Source of the DNA: Branchiostoma floridae | Taxonomy: Eukaryota > Chordata > Leptocardii > Amphioxiformes > Branchiostomatidae | Assembly (NCBI RefSeq): GCF_000003815.2 | Contig: NC_049997.1 | Location: 3,591,657-3,655,656, forward strand | Reading direction: 5' to 3' | DNA length: 64,000 nt | In this document: positions 20,982 to 31,192 of the stretch, piece after piece | Position numbering within the stretch: position 1 is the first letter of the stretch | Layout: every line of letters starts with the position of its first letter | Notes under the pieces: model-generated | What the model was told of the DNA's origin: nothing | The model's input: the letters and a program-made list of their open reading frames with translations, nothing else | Database searches by the model: none | Translations under genes and position numbers: made by a program

Positions 20982-21355
20982 CCATAGCACAGCAGTCTGC
21001 CTTCATTCCAATATTGTGAGATTAGTTGGGTAATCAGTGGTCCTGACCTAAGTAACCTTTGACCTTAATTGGCATTTTTCTGTCAGCCATCTTGTTTGTT
21101 CGTATATCTAGGACGTAACGTTACTTCTTGGCTTAAAAAAACGCTTTTGCTCACATTGCGTCTGAGTTACCTTGCGTCTTGTAAGCAGGTAAGTTAAACT
21201 AGACTTTAATGGAGATGACATAGACTCCAAAATGTGGTATTAGTTACACTAATTAGATAATACTGTTCTGGCTAATGCCATTATGGGGGAGGGGCGCTAC
21301 TCTAATGAAAAAGGCATGTTCAGTGTTATCTTTTATCTAAAATTAGACCAAATTT
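20643..21355. repeat. Right arm of 713-bp palindrome
   Basis: Reverse complement of 19689-20401. Its outer part is the genuine upstream region of ZNF-3: module, donor and G-rich box ATGGGGGAGGGGCGC near 21282. The palindrome ends at 21355, and unique intron sequence leads on to the ZNF-3 coding exon. Confidence 0.85.
21026..21195 (+). promoter_or_regulatory. Promoter/exon-1 module of ZNF-3
   Basis: Contains TTGGGTAATCAGTGG, ACCTTTGACCTT (DR1-like), CTGTCAGCCATCTTG (YY1-like) and a donor AAGCAG|GTAAGT at 21188/21189. The intron to the coding exon is about 600 bp. 21470-21700 adds a G-rich stretch and nothing else recognised. Confidence 0.65.
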
Positions 21356-21796
21356 TCTTACTACAATCTAGATGTATAACTCAATATTCGGATCGGGTTT
21401 ATAAGTTCAAAAGCATTGTTGTAGTGAGTTTGTTTACACACGAGATTATTATAATCCAGCTATGGTAACGTTCATGAATTGGGATGTTCCAAAAAAAAAG
21501 GGTGGGGGGTGGAAGAGACTGGATGGAGGAGGTATAGGGTTCAAGCCTCAAGCGTGTGGATTAGAACAATGGTAGGGTTTTGAGCAGTTTGGATTGGAAT
21601 TAGGGAGGCCCCAAAATTTCCAGATGTTTAATATATTATATTCATAGGAAAAAAATGTATTTTGTAAATTCCCTTTCATTCCTATTGGTTGATTGATTTC
21701 ATTTCAAGATGACTGGGTAGCCCCTTAAATTCATTTGAAAACAGTTTCAAATTGAGATATACATGAAATTCATATATGATTATGTTTTCTTTCAGC

Positions 21797-22804
21797 ATGT
21801 CTAGACAACAGGAGTTCATCTGTGGCCTCTCCCGCGAGGTAACTTTCGCAGTCCTCCCCAGACTGAACATGGAGGAGCTGATGTTTGAACTCAACAGAAG
21901 GATTCAAATCCTCGAAAAAGAGAATGGCATCAAGGACATGTTGGTCAGTATCCTTCGGGATGTGATGTCGGAGGAATACCGTCAGTTAGAAAGAATGTCA
22001 TCAGTCAGTCCTGCAGACGAAACTACTATTCCTGTGCAAAATCTGGAGGTAACTGTAACTACTATGCAAGAGGATGTTCAAACCTCGCACACAACGCCCT
22101 CAACTCGTGACACTCAGAACCTCAGTAGGCAGGTACTTGTTGTAAGTCATCCAATGAGTACTTCTTGCCTGGAGAAACCCCGTGAGGAAACACCTTCGGC
22201 TTCCTGTGCACCGACTCCAGACCACCCTGAAGTACGTAAGTGGAAATGCCACGTGTCTGAAGATGATCAAGTCAGCCAAATTCCTCAACAGTCCAAGCTG
22301 GATCATTTTGGTCATCGTACTATTGACACAGAGACTGGTTTCAGCAACAGTGGACAGGGACAAAGTGACAAAGGAGGAGAACCTCTCATATGTGGCGAAT
22401 GTGACTATAGGGCATGCAATAAGCTCCAGCTTGTCGAACACATGAAAACACACACCAATGAGAAAACGGTCAAGTGTAATCCATCCAAGTACAAGATGTC
22501 ATGTAAAAAAGATCTCGTCGAGCATACGAAAAGACACAAAGACACAGAGCCTTATAATTATAGGTGTGAAATTTGTGACTATCGGGCAAATCGAAAGTTG
22601 CACGCTGCGAGACACATGATGTGCCACGCTGGTTTGAAACCCTACAAATGTGAGGAGTGTAACTACAGCACAACTTTCAAGAGCGACCTTACCAGACACA
22701 GGAGGCGTCACACTGGTGAGAGACCCTACAGTTGTCAACAGTGTGACTACAAGGCAAAAGAGAAAGGCAACCTCGTCAAGCATATGAGAAATAAACACAA
22801 GTGA
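21797..22804 (+). CDS. ZNF-3: C2H2 protein, shortest linker, one damaged finger
   Basis: 335 residues. N-terminal domain at 1-65 is slightly diverged ([34 protein letters not shown]). The linker is short (about 130 residues) and lacks the SPDASQQSSG block. Five finger positions start at about residue 195 (LICGECDYRA). The second is damaged: VKCNPSKYKM has Cys then Ser where the second Cys belongs. The third has two extra residues before it (YNYRCEICDY). The remaining three are intact. Start is the ATG after TTTCTTTCAG. The gene is intact otherwise; loss of one zinc ligand would weaken but not abolish the array. Its promoter lies in the palindrome arm. Confidence 0.82.
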   Translation: MSRQQEFICGLSREVTFAVLPRLNMEELMFELNRRIQILEKENGIKDMLVSILRDVMSEEYRQLERMSSVSPADETTIPVQNLEVTVTTMQEDVQTSHTTPSTRDTQNLSRQVLVVSHPMSTSCLEKPREETPSASCAPTPDHPEVRKWKCHVSEDDQVSQIPQQSKLDHFGHRTIDTETGFSNSGQGQSDKGGEPLICGECDYRACNKLQLVEHMKTHTNEKTVKCNPSKYKMSCKKDLVEHTKRHKDTEPYNYRCEICDYRANRKLHAARHMMCHAGLKPYKCEECNYSTTFKSDLTRHRRRHTGERPYSCQQCDYKAKEKGNLVKHMRNKHK

Positions 22805-24440
22805 AACTACTTGTCATCAATTATCAACCAGAAATAACATGAGATAGATATTTGTGGTAGTGACTTTTTTGTATTGATAGACAGCCACTCACAATAGAGA
22901 GTGAGTCTACCTGTACATTTTTTTTTTGGTACTATCTACTTGTTTATACCAAGAAACCAAATAGCAAGTTTGATAAACATTTCTTGTAGCAACTTTTATC
23001 TATACGTTTATCTTATCTATTTATCTTTTGCCTAAATGAAGATATAACAGCTCGTTTTGGGTAGAGTTTTTCAGTGGCACAGATTTTGCCGTGCGGTTGA
23101 TACTGCCTGACATTTGTGTGCGATAGCGGTAACGCGGTTTCGTTGCCTGATTACCCAGAGCGTGCATTCTATATAGTCTTTTTTGGTGCTTTAGTGCCAT
23201 CGGAGCTCGCGGAAAACGTATCGGATAACTTTTCTTCCGTTTTGCTCAGTATACAGAAGAACTCTTGACCTTCATTGCCATATTAGTCATTATCACAGGA
23301 AAACTCATTTTTTCCGGGTAGCGACCTGTAAAAAAAGCCCCAAAATTAGCAATTTATGGGTGATAATCTTATTTTAATGATGTTTTTTACCAAAAATAAC
23401 ATTTCTACAGAAAATGTCAACTGAGTCTGTCGGTCAGCGACAAGGCACCTTTTTCTATTGGAGATGTTGAATTGGCCAAAAACTGATGTTTTCAGAAGCG
23501 CTTTTCTGAGAGACAGTCAAATCGGCTCCAAATCGTAAAAATACTCCGAACCGAGACCTTAAGGGTTCATTGTTACTAACAAAGATTGTTTCAATGTCAT
23601 GTACTTACCAGTGACTAAGACAATTGGTACAAAGTTAAAATTTGTATCAGTGTATTTACTTACAGAAGGTAATTTAGGTATGCAAAACAATGTAAACAAT
23701 TAACTTGAGACTGCATGTATTATATTTTTGTACATAGTTATGTATTCTCGGTACTGTATTATTTCAGCCAGTAGTTCACCTATCTAGTTGATAGGCTAAA
23801 GCAGTTGATACGTTCTGTTCATTAGATAAATTCAACTATATTGTAGGAGGTGATAACCCATATAGTGTACAAATAGGTAAATAGGTAAAGAATAGACCTT
23901 AGAACCAATAGTATAGATGATACTATAGACTCAATTCAACATGTTGATATAAATATATATATATATATATAATTGATAATTATTCATAGACATTCACGTT
24001 GGAAATTCATTGTGTACACTTTTTTGTTCACATATTTGTAGCAGACCTAACAAAAGTGGATACACTTTTGCTGTGTCAATGAAGATATCATTTTATACTA
24101 TAAAAGTTCGCGGGGATTTAATTTCGCGGTAGCACCATGCACTGTAGTACTTTAATGCCCTGGAAAAATGTTTGCGGTGGTTTTAAATTCGCGGTGAAGT
24201 GGCCACCGCGAAAACCGCGAACATAAATCCACCGCGAACATTTCTGCATTTACAGTAAGTGGCATTCTGTAAAGATTATGGGAAAGGTAGTACAGTACAT
24301 GTATTAAACTTCCATTCTAATGTTGCCCTTCAATGTCTCTTTTTTATATAGCTATAGATGTATCGTCCTAGTTCTATCACCATTCTTTCGCTAACTATAT
24401 TGTCTGCCATCATCATTCATGATAATACTATGACGTCATT
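22805..24440. other. ZNF-3/ZNF-4 intergenic region
   Basis: No gene recognised. 22805-23030 is the ZNF-3 3'UTR-like region (TTTATACCAAGAAACC, TTGTAGCAACTTTTATC, as in paralogs). 23040-23580 has no counterpart at the other loci and holds no visible feature. A short (AT)n run is at 23953-23973. A small MITE is listed separately. A palindromic CRE (TGACGTCA) at 24431-24438 lies just before the ZNF-4 module. Confidence 0.5.
24097..24257. repeat. MITE with TTCGCGG inverted motifs
   Basis: AAAGTTCGCGGGGATTTAAT on the left and ATAAATCCACCGCGAACATT on the right are inverted. Inside is GGTGAAGTGGCCACCGCG, a further palindrome. The right edge reads TGCATTTACAGTA. No ORF. Confidence 0.6.
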
Positions 24441-24605
24441 TGGGGTAATCAGTGAGCATGACCTTTTATAACCTTTGACCTTAGCACTATTTCTCTGTGT
24501 CAGCCATATTTGTTCAAACTCCAAGACGTCTTGACTTTAAAGGAAGAAATCCTTTTACCCACCTTCCCTCATACGGCGTGGGTATACAAATGTAAAGCAG
24601 GTAGG
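24441..24605 (+). promoter_or_regulatory. Promoter/exon-1 module of ZNF-4
   Basis: GGGGTAATCAGTGAGCATGACC, then AACCTTTGACCTT, TGTCAGCCATATTTG, AAAGGAAGAAAT, ACCTTCCCTCATACGGCGTG and a donor AAGCAG|GTAGGA (24600/24601). Intron about 419 bp with GTGGGGAGGGGGGC at 24700. The only module preceded by a perfect TGACGTCA CRE. Confidence 0.68.
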
Positions 24606-25020
24606 AAAATGAACATTATCAAGCTTCACTAGATTTCAAAATTCAGTACTTTTTGGAATAACTCGTATGAATGAAATCTGGTTATGGGACTTGATTGATG
24701 TGGGGAGGGGGGCATCCATATACAAAACAACAGAACTCGCAGTTTTGTTCTTTGCGTAAAGCTCAGTTAATGCAAACCTTATCTCCGACATTCCAAACTT
24801 GAGATATTTGATGTTAGAAGATTTTTGCTATTTCAGAGTTGATTTTGTAATAATTATTATATTTCGATGATATAAATCAGTAGAAGTACATGTTATATAA
24901 ACGTTGAGTTTTAAGCAGAATATAGCATTGTCCATTCCGACGAGTTGATTTAACTTAAGGTCTTTGAGAAAAATGTACATTTCATAAGGCGTATTTCTTA
25001 AACCAATGTTGTCCTTCAGC

Positions 25021-26436
25021 ATGTCCAGACAACAGGAGTTCATCTGTGGCCTCTCGCACGAGGTGACCATAGCAGTCCTCCCCAGACTGAACATGGAGGA
25101 GCTGATGTTTGAATTCAACAGAAGGATTCAAAACCTGGACAAAGAGAACAGCATCAAGGACAGGCTGGTCAGTATCCTTAGGGACGTGATGTTGGAGGAA
25201 TTTCGTCTTTTGGAAAGGAAGCCAGGTTTCAGTTCTCCAGACGAAACGACCATACCCATCCAAGACCAGGAGACAGCTACCATGCAAGAGAACGCTATGA
25301 CTGCAGAGACTTCAAGTCCTGATGCTTCACAGCAAATTTCAAAGAAGGAAAGCGATAACGTTACAGACTCATGCAGTGAAATGCTCATGCATACAAAGGA
25401 GCTCGAGCTGGAGTTAGACCAAATACAACTGACTGTTTCAGAACAATATCAACCTTGCGGAACTCCAGGTTCACCAACACTTCCTTCAGAAACCCTCCTG
25501 ACGCAAATGAATACCACAGCAGACTCTTGCATTAGAGAAAAAGACGTTGCCATGCCGATTGAGGATAAAACAGTTGGACCTTGTCATTACGAGCTCAACA
25601 TCAACACTCCTACTCGTAGTCCTACCTGCAGTATGCAGGTGCTGGATACACAAAATACGATGAATACATCTTGGACAGAGAAACCCATGGAAGGCAATTC
25701 TACACCCAGTGCTGAAACAGCCTTGGCCCCTTGTCATCTGTCTCCAGACCACGGTGACATGCATATAAAAATGGAATGCCATATTTCAAAGGGTGATCAA
25801 ATCGGGCAGATTTCTCAACCTTCAAACATGAATCAAACTGAAAACTATGCTGCTGACAGAGCTAGAGATACTGGTTTCATCAACAGCGGACATGTACACG
25901 AGCATAGTAGAAAAGATAGAAGTGAGGAGACACCTTTTCCTCCTTGCGGCCCGACTCCAGACAAGGATTGTGAGAACATGACTTCACTCCTTCCTGCAAG
26001 TGACTCACAAATAGATCCCAAGTGCTACGTGTGTGACGTGTGTGGATTTAAAACACCATCGGCACATAGTTTCGCCAATCATAGGCGACGTCACAAAGTG
26101 TTACAGCCTTTCATGTGTGGCGAATGTGGTTACGGGGCACGCAATAAGTACCGACTTGTCGATCACATGAATAAACACACTGGAAAGAAACCGTACAAGT
26201 GTAATCAATGCAACTACAAGGCATCAGTGAAACGAAATCTAGTCCAGCATATGAAAAGACACTCTAGTGTTAAACCCTACAAATGTGAGGAATGTGGCTA
26301 CAGGACAACTTATAAGGGTGATCTTATTAAACACATGAGGCGTCATACTGGTGAGAGACCCTACAGTTGTCAAGAGTGTGACTACAAGTCGATAGACAAG
26401 TCCAACTTCGTCAGGCATATAAGAAAGAAACACTAG
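25021..26436 (+). CDS. ZNF-4: C2H2 protein, one finger cleanly deleted
   Basis: 471 residues. N-terminal domain 1-65 ([19 protein letters not shown]...EFRLLERKPGF), nearly the same as ZNF-1, and the linker is also closest to ZNF-1 (ELELELDQIQL, TPGSPTLPSETLL, PPCGPTPDKD). The first SUMO-type motif is shortened (SKKESD) by loss of seven residues. Five complete fingers from about residue 340 ([40 protein letters not shown]). The YxC-E/D-xCDYQTY finger present in ZNF-1, -2, -6, -7 and -9 is missing: [14 protein letters not shown] joins the neighbours in frame, so exactly one 84-base finger unit was lost. Start at the ATG after GTCCTTCAG. Confidence 0.85.
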   Translation: MSRQQEFICGLSHEVTIAVLPRLNMEELMFEFNRRIQNLDKENSIKDRLVSILRDVMLEEFRLLERKPGFSSPDETTIPIQDQETATMQENAMTAETSSPDASQQISKKESDNVTDSCSEMLMHTKELELELDQIQLTVSEQYQPCGTPGSPTLPSETLLTQMNTTADSCIREKDVAMPIEDKTVGPCHYELNINTPTRSPTCSMQVLDTQNTMNTSWTEKPMEGNSTPSAETALAPCHLSPDHGDMHIKMECHISKGDQIGQISQPSNMNQTENYAADRARDTGFINSGHVHEHSRKDRSEETPFPPCGPTPDKDCENMTSLLPASDSQIDPKCYVCDVCGFKTPSAHSFANHRRRHKVLQPFMCGECGYGARNKYRLVDHMNKHTGKKPYKCNQCNYKASVKRNLVQHMKRHSSVKPYKCEECGYRTTYKGDLIKHMRRHTGERPYSCQECDYKSIDKSNFVRHIRKKH

Positions 26437-26640
26437 TGAAGCTACTACCAACCAGAAGTAGAACGTGATATGTATGTATGATAGGTATTCATGGTATAAA
26501 CTTTTTTTATCTTTTATTTGATACCTAGAAACCAGATTCAAAATTAAACATTTCTTGTTGCAACTATTTATCTAATACACTTATCTTATCTACATGAACT
26601 TATCTTTCTGCATTGATGAAAGTTAAACATCCAGGTTTTT

Positions 26641-26800
26641 GCCAAATAGCAGTTACTCAAACCAAGGAGGTTAAAAACGTGTTTTTTAACCTCCTTGCTC
26701 AAGCCAACACAGTGTCACCAATGAAAGATAGTGGATGCTATCTGAAACGTATTGCTGTTTCCAAAACCACACCAAGCTGCTTGAGTAACTGCTATTGGGC
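26641..26800. repeat. 160-bp TIR element in ZNF-4 3' flank
   Basis: Ends GCCAAATAGCAGTTACTCAA and TTGAGTAACTGCTATTGGGC are inverted repeats with 19 of 20 matches. A strong hairpin at 26663-26697 (CAAGGAGGTTAAAAAC / GTTTTTTAACCTCCTTG) lies within it. A related copy without the hairpin is at about 32,318-32,440 after ZNF-5, so the insertion predates duplication of this flank. Confidence 0.65.
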
Positions 26801-27100
26801 ATATATAGCGTTTTGGTTATTTCTGTTACCAGAGTAGGTCTATGTAGTGACTTCACATTGCTTTATAGCGGTGCGACTATTTAGACAATTCTACATGATT
26901 TAAGCGTACCAAAGATTGTTTCAATAGCATGTGTGTTAAGTTCCACTCTAGTCGGACTAAGATGTTGTACAAAGTTTGTAGCAGTGTATTTACTTACAGA
27001 TAGTAAATGTATTCAAAACAAAGTGAACACATTTTGGTATTTGTTTCAAGGCATGGTACGTGCTTTGTGACGTCTGCATGTCAATATACTTGCCACCAAC

Positions 27101-27106
27101 AATAAA
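27101..27106 (+). terminator. Probable polyadenylation signal of ZNF-4
   Basis: AATAAA in GCCACCAACAATAAAGCGG, 665 bases after the stop. The same position after ZNF-5 reads CAACAATGAAG (damaged), and ZNF-8 and ZNF-9 have AATAAA at equivalent sites, which supports function. Confidence 0.5.
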
Positions 27107-28500
27107 GCGGAACATTCTCATAGCCTCCAAGGTCTTGCCAGTCTAGCAATGGTCCATGTTATAAGGTATTAGACATGCACAAATCAACAGAATGTTCCCC
27201 TGACTCAGTAGTGTTTGTTGTTAATCTAGCATCTTGAAGCAAAAGTTGTCAGGCTACGAATTGCAAACTCATGAGGTACCAAGGAAATTAAATGGACTTA
27301 AGTATACTTCTTGTTGTATTATTGCAGCTAGTAATTATCTGGGTAGTAAGGCTATCAGTGGCATTCTGTAAAAAATATGGGAAAGTTAGTACCGTTAAAA
27401 GTATTAAACTTACATTCTAATGTTACCCTTGTGTTTCCTTTATAACATTATACAGTCAAACCTGTCGATAGCGGCCACCCAAGGGACTGGAGAAATGTAG
27501 CCACTACAGACAGGTGGCCAGAATTGAGAAAATATGTTGATCAATTGACCACGAGCAATAACATACACATGATTTCGGTACCCACTTATATTTCTTACCA
27601 AGTAACATTGTCTCGATCGGGTTCGCTTAAAAGGCTGGGCTGTCTACCAGGCCAAGCTACCTGGCCTGTCTACCTGGCCTGGCTATCACGTCAGGCTACT
27701 CAGATCCCCCCATTCATAGCCCCATCAATGGCACTCAGCCAAAATAGCTGATTGACAGGCATAGTAATTGCTGATCTCCAACCCTGCTAGTGCCAATGAC
27801 CCAAGGTTGCCCTGTCCACCACTGGCCGGGCCCTTCGGGAATGTGTCTGGGAGGCCTTGCTTGCAGCATGTCAGGAACACAAGTACCAGCACTGTGTTTG
27901 TGTAAGTGTGTGTGTGTAGTGTGTGTGTGTGTGTGTGTGTGTGTAAGAATGGGCTTGCCAACAACAGAAATTTGTTTCTTTATTGAATATCTATCTTCTA
28001 GAACAGAAACTATCTCAGCTTGTGCAACAAGAACGGAGAGCATAAATCACTTGCTCACTGTAAAGCTAAACTTGTACTGACCAAGGGGGGTATAATCACA
28101 TGTACCTCCTTGTAGTCACATAGCATTTTTGAGGCTGTGGATTGTTATCCACTACAATTTTTGTGTCCAGGACAGAGCCCAATCCTCTCCTTCCACTGCC
28201 AATAATCTCTCCAACCCCCTTGTACAAGTTGGAGTGGGGAAAGTACTGTTAACAACACAGATTTTGTTACATGTCAAAGGATTTGAACCCAGGACCTCTG
28301 GTTTCTAGGTCTAACAGCCTAAAGCATTTACCGAACACAGTACTGGTACAGTACTTGAATGTGTTCCTGACAGCTGCAAGGAAGGCCTCGTTTCACTTCA
28401 TGTAAACCTTCTCTGAGAATAACTTCCTGCAGATGTATTTCTGCTGTTAGATGAGTACTATTCCAGGTTGATACTGTTCACATACTATCAGATTCATATC
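27107..28500. other. ZNF-4/ZNF-5 spacer with repeats
   Basis: No gene. 27107-27460 matches 32,750-33,150 downstream of ZNF-5. From 27453 a repeated segment starts ACAGTCAAACCTGTCGATAGCGG (again near 33,148). A (GT)n microsatellite is at 27906-27944. 28440-28500 resembles the intron segment just upstream of other ZNF coding exons (CATACTATCAGATTCATAT). No promoter module was found before ZNF-5. Confidence 0.5.
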
Positions 28501-28578
28501 TACATCTACATATCTTTACCCCCAGATGACCGCGAGAGGGGCAAAGTAGGGGGGGGGGGGGGGGCTGAGGCTCCCGGG

Positions 28579-30044
28579 TTAGAGAGGGCAGGCCGCCTGC
28601 CTGGCACGGAAGCACTCAACGTTGGGAGTACTTACAACCGTGCCAGGCAGGGCGTTCCACTCAGAGATGGTTCGAGGGAAAAAAGAATGTTTGTATGTGT
28701 CGGTACGGGCGAAGATGGGCTGGTATTTGTGGTTGTGGCTTCCCCGGGTGCGCCCTTGGGCTGGTTTAAGTAAGCTGGTTGTGTCTATATTAATGTTATT
28801 GTTAACTAGTTTGTGAAAAAAGGTGAGGCGGGCGTTCCTCCTCCTTTCGGAGAGAGGGCGCCACTGCAGGTCTGTGAGCATTTGTGTCACGCTGCTAGTC
28901 TGCCGGTAGTCATTAAGGGTCACTCGGGCAGCCCTGCGCTGGACGGCCTCCACCGCGTGTATCCCTTTGTTGGTGTACGGGTCCCAGGCGATGGCACTAT
29001 ATTCCAAGTGAGGCCATACCAGCGCTTTGTAACAAGTGGCCTTGACTCTAGATGGACAGTGGGTCAAGTTGCGCCGAATGACTCCTAGGACCTTACCAGC
29101 TTTGCTAGTGGCGTGGTTGATATGGGTGTCCCACCGCAGATCGTCGGACAGTTGTACTCCAAGATAGGGGTGAGACTTAACACCAGTGAGGGCTTCTCCA
29201 CAGAGGGAGTACTGAGTTAAGATGGGGTGCTTCTTACGGGTGATATGGAGGATGTGGCATTTAGAGGGGTTGAACGACATAAGCCAACGATTCTGCCATT
29301 CTGTTAACGCATCAAGGTCAGACTGCAGACCTTGAGCATCAGAAGGCTTGCTGATGGTGCTATAAATCAAGCAATCGTCAGCAAATAGTCGAACATGTGA
29401 GTCTACGGAATCGGGAAGGTCGTTAATATAGAGCAGGAAGAGCAGAGGGCCTAGCACAGTATCCTGCGGAACTCCAGAGGTGACCCTGACAGCCTTAGAT
29501 GTTCCACCGTCAAAGACAACCCTCTGGGTTCTCTCCGTAAGGAAGGCCCTAAGCCAAGACTGAAAAAGGCCAGAAATACCATAGTGCTCGAGCTTGCTCA
29601 GCAGACGTTCGTGAGGCACGGTATCGAATGCTTTGCTAAAGTCAAGCACCGCGGCATCGACCTGTTTGTTCTGGTCCATGTTCTTGGCCAGGTCTTGGAG
29701 GGCTCACCAGCTTGCTCTCGCAGGACAGACCCTTCCTGAAGCCGTGTTGCGCTGGGGACAGAATGCCATAAGTGTCTAGATGTTTCATCATGTGGCTGTG
29801 CACGATGTGCTCGAGCACTTAACCACAGACCGATGTAAGAAACACCGGTCTATAGTTTGACGGCAAGGTTCTGTCCCCCTTTTTGAAGATTGGAGCGATG
29901 TTAGCTGTTCTCCAATCTTCAGGAACATCTCCCGTGGATATTGACTGGGAGAATATGACCTGTAATATTGGCGCAATCTGTTCGGCTACAGTCTTCAGGA
30001 GGCGAGGTGGTATACCGTCTGGTCCTGTGGCCTTGCTGGGGTTA
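28579..30044 (-). pseudogene. CR1-like reverse transcriptase, decayed
   Basis: RT landmarks: AVLDFSKAFDTV, SGVPQDTVLGPLLFLLYIND, the catalytic FADD (VRLFADDCLIY), NPSKCHILHI, HPYLGVQL, and the C-terminal thumb WPHLEYSAIAWDP and VQRRAARV typical of CR1/jockey-group elements. Lesions: a nonsense codon after FLTSVCG near 29820 (a TAA where paralogous elements have Lys), a frameshift near 29700 before MDQNKQVDAAV, and the mariner insertion upstream. Not functional. Ends PL* at 28579. Confidence 0.8.
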
Positions 30045-30623
30045 CGAGGGGCGTGCAATAAGAAATGCCCCTGACCCATTTCCCATGGCAGGAGATTAAT
30101 GAAACTTGGCACAGTTATTAGCCTTTTTCTTCATAGGAACCACCCAGAGTTATGCATTTCTCCCATCATTTGATGCAGCTCTGGACACTGTTTTTGTAGG
30201 ACACCCCAGGTTGGTCCTCCAACAGATGCCTCATCAATGGCAGAAGAGGGACGACCGAGTCTGGGAGCTGTTTCCACAGACTTCCGACCATGTTTGAATT
30301 CAGGATGCCAGCGTTTTACAAGGTCATGTGATGCCACTGATGGGGCATCATCACCATAAGTTTATTTCATTTCATCAAAAGTCTCCTTTGGTGTGCGTCC
30401 TTTCAAATACAAAAACCGGATCACTGAGCGACACTAAACTGGCTCCATTTCACACCTCGTCCATTTCACGCCTGACTCAGTTCAAACACCAGTAAATCAG
30501 AAACCACAATTAGTTCAGAACTGTTTTTTGCAACATAACCCAAGAAGATATGAATCATTACACATACAACATTTCATCTAGATCAAACAACTGGAAGTGG
30601 CATTTCTTATTGCACGCCCCTCG
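30045..30623. mobile_element. Mariner-type deletion derivative
   Basis: 579-bp element flanked by TA dinucleotides (30043-30044, 30624-30625). The termini CGAGGGGCGTGCAATAAGAA and its exact inverse are the TIRs, matching the TA target of Tc1/mariner elements. It interrupts the CR1-like LINE between two halves that join in frame once it is removed, so it is the younger insertion. Confidence 0.85.
30131..30432 (-). pseudogene. Mariner transposase N-terminal (HTH) remnant
   Basis: Minus strand reads CRSVIRFLYLKGRTPKETF, a stop after DEMK, then TYGDDAPSVASHDLVKRW, EFKHGRKSVE and PRLGRPSS. This is the paired helix-turn-helix and GRP motif that binds mariner termini. The catalytic DDD/DDE part is deleted. 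One in-frame TAA and loss of the C-terminal half make it dead. Confidence 0.75.
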
Positions 30624-31192
30624 TAAGACAGGAGAGCTGTTTGGCTACTCCCTCCACTGACACTGTAATGTTAAGGGAGGGGATAGTTGGAGCTGTGGGT
30701 TCGACAAGGGTATGAACGGTGGTCTTATCCTTCCTGGTGAACACTGACTCGAACTGGGCCCCTAATGCATCAGCCTTTTCTTTGGGGTCGGATGCTAGCA
30801 CCCCCTGATGTCTTAGGGCTGACGCACCAGTAGAGTCTTGTCTGATGGATTTGACATAGCTCCAAAAGGCCTTGGGATTTTCCTCGATGTTCGACTCCAA
30901 GTAGTTGGAGAAGAAATCCCTATGGGCCTTCCTAACTCTCTGCTTAACTCCCTTCCTACACCTCTTGAACTTTGCCCAGGCTTCACTGGAGTTGGATTTC
31001 CTAGCCTTGGAAAAAAGTTCATTATTTCGAAAATATAAATCAATTGAGGTCATACATTTTAAATAGTGGATTTGAACGCTAACATTTTAGCAGAAGAATG
31101 TCCATTCCGTCAAGGTGTTAAGCTTTAGTTCTTAGAGAAAAAAGTACATTTCATAAAAACTCGCTTTTCTTATATCAATGTTTTCCTTCAGT

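Larger units (their letters stand above)
28505..31040 (-). mobile_element. 5'-truncated CR1-like LINE, split by a mariner element
   Basis: Minus-strand RT in pieces. 31053-30607 has the region before the RT (FSKARKSNSSEAWAKFK, NPKAFWSYVKSIRQDS). 30050-29820 has KATGPDGIPPRLLKTV, EDWRTANIAPIFKKGD and NYRPV. 29679-28579 has the remainder. Between the first two pieces sits a mariner derivative (30045-30623). The 5' truncation point is at about 31035, where ZNF-5 intron sequence resumes, so it inserted into the ZNF-5 upstream region. A G12-G14 tract lies near 28549-28563. No endonuclease remains. Confidence 0.8.

Noticed and set aside
24441-24605. Promoter module as a simple dispersed transposon
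   Set aside because: It keeps a fixed position and orientation relative to ZNF exons, has no inverted ends or TSD, and retains a splice donor; orphan copies fit lost or out-of-window exons.
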